From NCBI GenBank assembly GCA_934216375.1, contig CAKQBP010000111.1, positions 1 to 5,254 of the forward strand: DNA of 5,254 nucleotides, written 5' to 3'. Positions 1 to 5,254 of the stretch are shown here, one piece after another. This DNA comes from an uncultured Veillonella sp. (GTDB lineage Bacteria > Bacillota > Negativicutes > Veillonellales > Veillonellaceae). Each line of letters starts with the position of its first letter. Positions within the stretch are counted from its first letter, which is position 1. Made by a program: the position numbers and the translations under genes. The notes under the pieces were generated by a model. That model had not been told where the DNA came from and made no database searches. It was given only the letters and a program-made list of their open reading frames with translations.

Positions 1-671
1 CATTGGTCTAGAATACTCAAGGCATCACGCAAACCACCATCTGCATGAACAGCGATAAGCTGAGCCGCCGCAGAATCAAGGCCAAAGCCCTCTTTTTCTG
101 CTACGTAAGATAGACGTTGGGCTATGTCATCAGAGGTAATGCGTCTAAAGGTATAACGTTGACAACGAGACACGATAGTAACAGGCAATTTTTCAATTTC
201 TGTAGTAGCGAAGATAAACATAACGTGAGCAGGTGGCTCTTCTATGGTTTTTAAAAGCGCGTTCCATGCCTCTGTGGTAAGCATATGGGCTTCGTCTATG
301 ATGAAAACCTTTTTACGCCCCTCAACAGGCATAAATTTGACGCTTTCACGGAGAGCACGCACCTCATCGATACCGCGATTGGATGCGGCGTCGATTTCAA
401 GGACATCCATGGACTGTCCACTCAAAATCGATTTACAAGCACTACACTCGTTACAAGGGTGATCCGTTGGACCATGCTCGCAGTTGATAGCGCGCGCAAA
501 AATCTTCGCCATACTCGTCTTACCAGTCCCCCGTGGACCAGCAAATAAATAGGCATGAGCTACCTTATCCTCGCGGATAGCGCGCATCAATGTATCAGAC
601 ACCTGATGCTGACCGACTACATCGGTAAATGTCTGCGGTCGATACTTACGATATAGCGCAATATATGCCAT
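1..671 (-). CDS. dnaX: DNA polymerase III subunit gamma/tau, N-terminal part (runs off left edge)
   Basis: DnaX is the ATPase motor of the clamp loader, which opens the beta sliding clamp and loads it onto primed DNA; in many bacteria its C-terminal part also links polymerase cores and helicase. The visible 223 residues begin MAYIALYRKYRPQTF, the classic DnaX start, and hold the AAA+ module: Walker A GPRGTGKT (45-52), four zinc-ligand cysteines (C64, C73, C76, C79), Walker B with DEAH (126-129), a sensor-1 region FATTE (154-158), the SRC arginine finger (168-170) and a sensor-2 region GGLRDALS (212-219). The frame is open to the edge, ending LDQ plus two bases. The ATG at 671-669 is chosen because a strong Shine-Dalgarno sits 5 bases upstream and the family's N-terminus starts there. 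Domain III, the tau-specific tail and any programmed frameshift site lie outside. It sits downstream of the SRP RNA gene, as in Bacillus, but has its own promoter. No lesions seen. Confidence 0.98.
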   Translation of the reverse strand, partial: MAYIALYRKYRPQTFTDVVGQHQVSDTLMRAIREDKVAHAYLFAGPRGTGKTSMAKIFARAINCEHGPTDHPCNECSACKSILSGQSMDVLEIDAASNRGIDEVRALRESVKFMPVEGRKKVFIIDEAHMLTTEAWNALLKTIEEPPAHVMFIFATTEIEKLPVTIVSRCQRYTFRRITSDDIAQRLSYVAEKEGFGLDSAAAQLIAVHADGGLRDALSILDQ

Positions 672-676
672 TGGAA

Positions 677-685
677 CACCCCCTT
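677..685 (-). promoter_or_regulatory. Ribosome binding site of dnaX
   Basis: The minus strand reads AAGGGGGTG here, one base off the ideal AAGGAGGTG, followed by TTCCA and then the ATG at 671. The five-base gap is within the usual range, and this site fixes the dnaX start. Confidence 0.88.
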
Positions 686-707
686 TTTCCGAAACTTACA
701 ATACTTT

Positions 708-736
708 ATTATACCATATTCAGGAAAATCTGACTT
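708..736 (-). promoter_or_regulatory. Probable dnaX promoter (extended -10)
   Basis: On the minus strand TGGTATAAT (716-708) is a perfect extended -10 element (TGn plus TATAAT) for the housekeeping sigma factor. The -35 position at 17 bp spacing is weak (AAGTCA, 736-731), which is common when the extended -10 is present. Transcription would start near 701, leaving a leader of about 30 nt before the dnaX ATG with the Shine-Dalgarno in its 3' half. The upstream SRP RNA terminator makes a separate dnaX promoter expected. Confidence 0.75.
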
Positions 737-778
737 CTTTAATATAGTTCTCTCCACATTTCCAAATTGACCTGTTTA

Positions 779-809
779 TTTATAAACTTTGTAGATATTT
801 ACTAGTCAA
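779..809 (-). promoter_or_regulatory. Possible second, upstream dnaX promoter
   Basis: The minus strand carries TTGACT (809-804), a 5/6 match to the -35 consensus, and TATAAA (784-779), a 5/6 match to the -10 consensus, separated by 19 bp. That spacing is longer than the preferred 17 bp and the surroundings are very AT-rich, so chance is a real alternative. If used, it would give a dnaX leader of roughly 100 nt. Confidence 0.3.
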
Positions 810-815
810 AATCCC

Positions 816-881
816 ATCATATAGTTCACAATAAAACATCGTATAGTACAGAATAAAGTATCATACATTCCTAAATTAGAC
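816..881. repeat. Three degenerate tandem 22-bp units
   Basis: Reading the plus strand, units start at 816, 838 and 860, each beginning ATCRTA. Units 1 and 2 agree at 17 of 22 positions (shared core TATAGT-CA-AATAAA), and units 1 and 3 agree at 15 of 22. The array lies between the SRP RNA terminator and the dnaX promoter. On the minus strand every unit ends in a TAYGAT-like sequence that resembles a -10 element. The block could be a decayed duplication, stacked protein-binding sites, or AT-rich chance similarity; the sequence does not decide between them. Confidence 0.55.
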
Positions 882-883
882 AT

Positions 884-906
884 AAAAAAAGCGGCCTTTA
901 GGCCGC
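884..906 (-). terminator. Factor-independent terminator of the SRP RNA gene
   Basis: On the minus strand GCGGCC, loop TAAA, GGCCGC forms a perfect 6-bp all-GC stem, directly followed by seven T residues (890-884). It starts only one base after the closing helix of the SRP RNA, so it ends that transcript and separates it from dnaX. Confidence 0.95.
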
Positions 907-907
907 C

Positions 908-1049
908 TTGCAATATTCGATCACGACAGCCCCCGGGTTCCCCGTGGCACATGAAGGTTACCGCTTAGTGCTGCTACCTCTCAGTCCTGACACGATTCAC
1001 AGGCCCCCATTGCACAGGCCCGAGAACTGCCATGATCCAATATTGCAAT
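908..1049 (-). ncRNA. ffs: Signal recognition particle RNA, small bacterial type (4.5S-like)
   Basis: This RNA binds Ffh to form the SRP, which delivers ribosomes making membrane proteins to FtsY at the membrane. On the minus strand the conserved Ffh-binding hairpin is present: GUGUCAGGAC (993-984), a U-GAGA-G loop (983-978), then GUAGCAGCAC (977-968), giving the characteristic CAGG/AGCA internal loop, followed by UAAGCGG. The flanks fold into one long rod: the 10-nt ends TTGCAATATT (1048-1039) and AATATTGCAA (917-908) are fully complementary, then GATCA/TGATC, GGCAG/CTGTC, TTCTCGGG/CCCGGGGG with wobbles, and CCTGTG/CACGGG. About 142 nt, it is longer than E. coli 4.5S (114 nt) but about half of Bacillus scRNA (about 270 nt), and no Alu domain is seen. 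Ends are inferred from promoter spacing and helix closure; processing could trim them. Confidence 0.94.
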
Positions 1050-1055
1050 ATAAAT

Positions 1056-1084
1056 ATTATACATGAAAAAGCCTCTATAGTCAA
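1056..1084 (-). promoter_or_regulatory. Strong promoter of the SRP RNA gene
   Basis: The minus strand has TTGACT (1084-1079), a 17-bp spacer, and a perfect TATAAT (1061-1056). Counting seven bases past the -10 puts the start at about A1049, one base before the long terminal helix of the SRP RNA begins, so promoter and RNA structure support each other. The near-consensus match fits an abundant stable RNA. The -35 falls in the loop of the gltB terminator, and the spacer covers that hairpin's 3' arm and U-tract. Confidence 0.9.
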
Positions 1085-1100
1085 AGATATAGAGGCTTTT
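1066..1100 (-). terminator. Factor-independent terminator of gltB
   Basis: Inverted repeat GCCTCTATA (1096-1088 on the minus strand) and TATAGAGGC (1079-1071) encloses an 8-base loop and is followed by five T residues (1070-1066). Flanking A and T runs can extend the stem to about 13 bp. It begins about 43 bases after the gltB stop. The near symmetry gives weaker T-tail activity (four T) on the plus strand as well, but no plus-strand gene reads into it. Confidence 0.88.
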
Positions 1101-1143
1101 CACTGTATTCTTATATAACAAAAATTAACTAAGGAGAAATATA

Positions 1144-4100
1144 TTATGCATATTTTTCTTTAAATGCAGCCAATTGCGCTTCTTCTAAGGACAAGCCTTG
1201 TTCTTTGAAACGTTCAATAGTAGCTTGCATTTCTTCGTATGCTACAGGTACAACTTTTGTAAATCTGTTTACAAAGTTATTCCAGTTTTCAAGGATGTGA
1301 CGGCCTTTAGCGGAGTTAGTGTGCAATACATGTTGTTCTACCAGTTCTTTAATGCGTTTAAGGTCATCATTATTGGCAGGACGTAGTTCTACGAGACCTG
1401 TATTTACATAGCGTTCATCGCAATCGAGGATGTACGCATAGCCACCGGACATACCTGCTCCGAAGTTACGGCCGATTTTACCGAGTACGAGCACTTCGCC
1501 ACCAGTCATGTATTCACAGCCATGGTCGCCGACGCCTTCCACAACGGCAGTGATGCCACTGTTACGAACGGCAAAACGTTCACCAGCTACACCATTGATA
1601 TAAGATGTACCAGAGGTTGCACCGTAGAAGGCAACATTACCGATAAGGATGTTTTCGTCAGCCTCAAAGATAGACGCTTTCGGCGGATACACAGTAATTG
1701 TACCACCGGATAAACCTTTACCGAGGTAATCGTTGGCATCGCCTTCGAGTTCTAAGGTCATGCCTTTAGGGATGAAAGCACCGAAGGATTGGCCTGCAGA
1801 GCCTTCGAAATTCAACTTGATCGTATTGTCTGGCAAGCCGCTTTCACCATAACGACGAGTCACCTCAGAACCAACCAAGGTACCTACAACACGGTTGATG
1901 TTAGTGATAGCCAATTTAGCGCGAATCGGTTTTTGATCCTCAATAGCAGGACGGCACATACGCAAGAGCTTGGACATATCCAAGGTGCGTTCCAACTCGT
2001 GATTTTGGTCAACCATGTGCATATGCCCTACAGCGGCATCGATGTACGGACGGAACAATATGCGTTTAAGATCAACCCGAGACAATTTGAAGTTATCGTC
2101 TTGAGATTTTTGACGCACAAGATCGATACGACCAACGAGTTCTGCTACGGAGCGAATACCTAGACGAGCCATGATTTCACGCAACTCACGAGCGATAAAG
2201 AGCATCAAGTTTTCAACATATTCAGGTTTACCTGTGAAGCGAGCACGCAATTTTTCATCTTGTGTGGCTACGCCGTAAGGACATGTGTTGAGATTACATA
2301 CACGAGCCATTTTACAACCTACCGCTACGAGTGGTAATGTGCCAAAGCCAAATAGCTCAGCACCGAGCATAGCTGCTACAGCCACATCGAATCCTGTCAT
2401 CAATTTAGAGTCTACTTCTAATTGAACACGGTCACGCAATCTATTGAGCATCAAGGTTTGATGGGTTTCAGACAAACCTAATTCCCAAGGTACACCAGCG
2501 TGTTTAACAGATGTACGACCTGCTGCACCAGTACCACCATCGTATCCGGAAATCAAGATATTATCCGCTTTCGCTTTCGCAACACCAGCAGCAATCGTGC
2601 CAACGCCTGCTTCAGATGTCAATTTAACGGAAATACGCGCATCTTTGTTGACACATTTCAAATCGTAAATCAACTCAGCCAAGTCTTCGATGGAGTAAAT
2701 ATCATGATGCGGTGGTGGAGATACAAGTTCAACACCAGGAGTGGAGTGACGAGCTTTCGCGATTTCAGGGTACACCTTTTTACCTGGTAATTGGCCACCT
2801 TCACCTGGCTTAGCGCCTTGAGCACATTTAATTTGCAATTCTTTTGCATTAATCAAATAATTCGCTGTTACCCCAAAACGACCAGATGCAATCTGTTTTA
2901 CTTCGGAGTTCATGCTGTCGCCGTTTGGCAATGGTTTGAAACGAGCTACGTCTTCGCCACCTTCACCAGAGTTAGATGTAGAGCCTAAACGATTCATAGC
3001 GATAGCAATCGCTTCATGCGCTTCTTTACTGATGGCACCGTAACTCATAGCACCAGCTTTAAAACGTTTTACAATAGACTCTTCCGGCTCAACCTCTTCG
3101 ATAGGAATACCGCCGCCTAGAGGGTAGTTTAATTCCATCAAGGAACGCAATGTAACGTGGTAATCATTGCGAATCGCTTTGGAGTATTCTTTATATTTTG
3201 CGTAGTCGCCGTTGATAAGAGATTCTTGTAAAAGCTCGATTGTCTTAGGATTGAATAGATGCTCTTCCCCATCTTTTACAGGACCATACCAACCGCCTGG
3301 TTCGAGTACTGTTTCATCGGATTTGAAAGCACGTTCAAAACGAGCTAATGCTTCATGTGCTACCCCACCAAGACCAATACCGCCAATACGTGTTGGTGTA
3401 TTTACGAAGAACTTATTAATGAAGTTAGTATTCAAGCCCAACGCTTCAAAGATTTGTGCACCGTGGTAGGAACGAACTGTGGAAATACCCATTTTGGACA
3501 TAACTTTCATGATGCCACCCACAGCGGCCTTGATGTAGTTCTTTTCTGCCTGTTCTGGTGTAATATCGCCAAGGCGTTTCCGAGCTTGCAAATCGCGTAC
3601 AGTTTCAAGCGCCAAGTATGGGTTGATAGCTGTTACACCATAACCGATTAATGTACAGAAGTGATGTACTTCACGAGGTTCACCAGATTCAAGGATGAGA
3701 CCAATTTCTGTACGCAATACTTTGCTAATCAAGTGATTGTGAACGGCTGCTACAGCCAACAACGCTGGAATTGGCGCATGATGTTCATCGACACCACGAT
3801 CAGATAAAATCAATACATTTTGATCTGTACGAGCTGCTTCTTCTGCCTTAGCACACAATTCATCTAATGCATCGCGCAAGCCTTCGGCACCCTTAGTTGG
3901 ATCAAATAGGATTGGCAAGGTTACAGATTTCATGCGACGGCAATCAAGAGCTTTAATGGATGCCAATTCTTGGTTTGTAAGAATTGGGGTACGCATGGAC
4001 AATGCATAGGTACCAGCTTTGTTAGGTTCTGTTAAATTACCAGAGTTACCAAGCATAACCCGTGTAGATGTAACCATTTCTTCACGAATAGAATCAATTG

Positions 4101-5254
4101 GAGGATTCGTTACTTGCGCAAACATTTGCTTGAAGTAGCTATATAACAATTGTGGTTTATCTGACAAGATAGCTAAAGGCGCGTCGGCCCCCATGGCACC
4201 AACAGGATCTTTCCCATCTTTTGCCATAGGCACGATCATGCGCACAAGGTCTTCTTGGGTATAACCAAAAGCTTGTTGTTCTTTGAATAAATCATCTACT
4301 GTTGGAATTGTACTTTCATCGGCTTGCGTAATTTCAGACAAATGAATAACGTGTTCCTTTACCCATTCATTGTATGGTAATTCAGTAGCGACGCGATGTT
4401 TGATTTCTTCATCAGAGATGATACGTTGCTCCGCTGTATCAATGAGTAGCATTTTACCTGGTTCCAAACGGCCTTTAGCGCGGATGTTTTCAGCATTTTC
4501 GTTTACAACGCCAACCTCGGAGGCCATGATAACGCGATCATCTGTTGTCACATAGTAACGAGCAGGACGCAAACCGTTGCGGTCAAGGACACCGCCGATA
4601 ACTGTACCATCGGTAAAGCCCATAGCCGCAGGGCCATCCCAAGGTTCCATCATAAAGCTATTGAACTCATAAAAATCATGTTTTTCTTGGCTCATGAGAT
4701 TATTGCGTTCCCAAGGCTCAGGAATCATCATCATAATCGCATGAGGCAAGGAGCGGCCTGTCATATGCAAGAATTCTAATGTGTTATCAAACATAGCAGA
4801 GTCAGATCCGCTATCATCTACTACAGGGAATACCTTTTTGATATCTGGGAACAATGGAGATTCCGCTTTACCTTCACGAGCGTTGATCCAGTTTACATTG
4901 CCGCGGATGGTGTTGATTTCACCATTATGAACTAAGAAACGGTTAGGATGTGCCCTAGCCCAGCTTGGAAATGTATTCGTACTGAAACGAGAGTGCACCA
5001 TTGCCAACGCAGATGTAAAGTCAAGGTCGCTCAAATCAAGGTAGAAGTCTCGCAATTGACCAGGTGTTAACATACCTTTATATACGATTGTTTTAGAAGA
5101 CAAAGATGCGATATAAAAATCGCTAGATAATTCCTTGCTTAATGGAATGATGCGTTTTTCCGCCAGTTTACGGATGATATATAATTTACGTTCAAATTCC
5201 TTATTGTTAGTTACATCGGGACCTTTGCCGATAAGGATTTGAATCATCCAAGGT
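1144..5254 (-). CDS. gltB: Glutamate synthase large (alpha) chain, missing its N-terminus (runs off right edge)
   Basis: GltB makes two glutamates from glutamine and 2-oxoglutarate: one domain releases ammonia from glutamine, which passes through the protein to an FMN/iron-sulfur synthase site. Numbering from the internal Met at 5247, 1367 residues are visible to the TAA at 1146-1144, with two further in-frame codons (Pro-Trp) before the edge, so that Met is not the start. In order: the rest of the class II amidotransferase domain (1 to about 250; HSRFSTNTFPSW from 85, HNGEINT 107-113); the central domain (about 300-620); the FMN-binding synthase domain (about 700-1100) with SGEGGED (760-766), GAKPGEGGQLPG (811-822), SGYDGGTGAAG (900-910) and the [3Fe-4S] cysteines C978, C984, C989 (Cx5Cx4C); and the C-terminal glycine-rich beta-helix (about 1110-1300). 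Family members have about 1500 residues, so about 150 are missing, including the nucleophile Cys1. No frameshift or stop interrupts it. Whether it partners with GltD (NADPH) or ferredoxin cannot be told from this window. Confidence 0.97.
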   Translation of the reverse strand, partial: PWMIQILIGKGPDVTNNKEFERKLYIIRKLAEKRIIPLSKELSSDFYIASLSSKTIVYKGMLTPGQLRDFYLDLSDLDFTSALAMVHSRFSTNTFPSWARAHPNRFLVHNGEINTIRGNVNWINAREGKAESPLFPDIKKVFPVVDDSGSDSAMFDNTLEFLHMTGRSLPHAIMMMIPEPWERNNLMSQEKHDFYEFNSFMMEPWDGPAAMGFTDGTVIGGVLDRNGLRPARYYVTTDDRVIMASEVGVVNENAENIRAKGRLEPGKMLLIDTAEQRIISDEEIKHRVATELPYNEWVKEHVIHLSEITQADESTIPTVDDLFKEQQAFGYTQEDLVRMIVPMAKDGKDPVGAMGADAPLAILSDKPQLLYSYFKQMFAQVTNPPIDSIREEMVTSTRVMLGNSGNLTEPNKAGTYALSMRTPILTNQELASIKALDCRRMKSVTLPILFDPTKGAEGLRDALDELCAKAEEAARTDQNVLILSDRGVDEHHAPIPALLAVAAVHNHLISKVLRTEIGLILESGEPREVHHFCTLIGYGVTAINPYLALETVRDLQARKRLGDITPEQAEKNYIKAAVGGIMKVMSKMGISTVRSYHGAQIFEALGLNTNFINKFFVNTPTRIGGIGLGGVAHEALARFERAFKSDETVLEPGGWYGPVKDGEEHLFNPKTIELLQESLINGDYAKYKEYSKAIRNDYHVTLRSLMELNYPLGGGIPIEEVEPEESIVKRFKAGAMSYGAISKEAHEAIAIAMNRLGSTSNSGEGGEDVARFKPLPNGDSMNSEVKQIASGRFGVTANYLINAKELQIKCAQGAKPGEGGQLPGKKVYPEIAKARHSTPGVELVSPPPHHDIYSIEDLAELIYDLKCVNKDARISVKLTSEAGVGTIAAGVAKAKADNILISGYDGGTGAAGRTSVKHAGVPWELGLSETHQTLMLNRLRDRVQLEVDSKLMTGFDVAVAAMLGAELFGFGTLPLVAVGCKMARVCNLNTCPYGVATQDEKLRARFTGKPEYVENLMLFIARELREIMARLGIRSVAELVGRIDLVRQKSQDDNFKLSRVDLKRILFRPYIDAAVGHMHMVDQNHELERTLDMSKLLRMCRPAIEDQKPIRAKLAITNINRVVGTLVGSEVTRRYGESGLPDNTIKLNFEGSAGQSFGAFIPKGMTLELEGDANDYLGKGLSGGTITVYPPKASIFEADENILIGNVAFYGATSGTSYINGVAGERFAVRNSGITAVVEGVGDHGCEYMTGGEVLVLGKIGRNFGAGMSGGYAYILDCDERYVNTGLVELRPANNDDLKRIKELVEQHVLHTNSAKGRHILENWNNFVNRFTKVVPVAYEEMQATIERFKEQGLSLEEAQLAAFKEKYA

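Noticed and set aside
244..548. Two overlapping plus-strand open frames (72 and 87 codons)
   Set aside because: Both are antisense to the AAA+ module of dnaX, whose minus-strand frame encodes intact Walker and zinc motifs. No Shine-Dalgarno or family resemblance supports them.
750..758. DnaA-box-like sequence CTCTCCACA near dnaX
   Set aside because: It matches the TTATCCACA consensus at only 7 of 9 positions, stands alone, and has no AT-rich unwinding repeats or dnaA/dnaN genes nearby, so an origin is not supported.
891..1050. Hairpin-rich block as a riboswitch or T-box leader of dnaX
   Set aside because: The CAGG/AGCAGC core identifies it as SRP RNA, and a strong terminator plus 212 bp separates it from dnaX.
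1198..4555. Eight plus-strand open frames of 61-124 codons
   Set aside because: All lie antisense within gltB, show no recognisable protein features, and are explained by the long conserved minus-strand gene.
5245..5247. ATG at 5247 as the true start of gltB
   Set aside because: The frame stays open upstream, the first visible residues match an internal stretch of the family, and starting here would remove the catalytic N-terminal cysteine and about 150 residues.
1..5254. A novel defence, mobile or otherwise undescribed multi-gene system
   Set aside because: The window is filled by two well-known core genes and an SRP RNA gene. No transposase, integrase, CRISPR repeat, toxin-antitoxin pair or unexplained coding region is visible.

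Overview
The window looks like chromosomal DNA from a Firmicutes-lineage bacterium. The arrangement of a signal recognition particle (SRP) RNA gene directly upstream of dnaX is the one known from Firmicutes such as Bacillus. The short SRP RNA, moderate G+C genes with AT-rich spacers, and the overall feel of the proteins suggest a Negativicutes member, possibly Veillonella. That taxonomic guess is inference and was not tested by any search.

Everything recognisable lies on the minus strand, so transcription runs from high to low coordinates. At 5254-1144 is gltB, the large (alpha) chain of glutamate synthase. Its stop codon is present, but its 5' end (roughly the first 150 codons, including the catalytic cysteine) lies beyond the right edge. 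A factor-independent terminator follows at 1066-1100. Next is the SRP RNA gene (ffs/scr, about 908-1049), driven by a near-consensus promoter (TTGACT, 17 bp, TATAAT) that is physically embedded in the gltB terminator. The SRP RNA ends in its own strong terminator (884-906). A 212-bp AT-rich spacer follows, containing three degenerate tandem 22-bp units (816-881) and an extended -10 promoter (708-716). The last gene is dnaX (671 to the left edge), which encodes the first 223 residues of the DNA polymerase III clamp-loader tau/gamma subunit.

Functionally this is core housekeeping: ammonia assimilation (GltB), membrane protein targeting (SRP RNA) and replication (DnaX). The genes share a strand but appear to be separate transcription units, each isolated by its own terminator or promoter. 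No mobile element, CRISPR array, tRNA, defence system or foreign-looking gene is visible, and plus-strand reading frames are all antisense shadows of dnaX and gltB. The points worth a second look are small-scale: the terminator/promoter overlap, the 22-bp repeats, the form of the SRP RNA, and the absence of gltD downstream of gltB.
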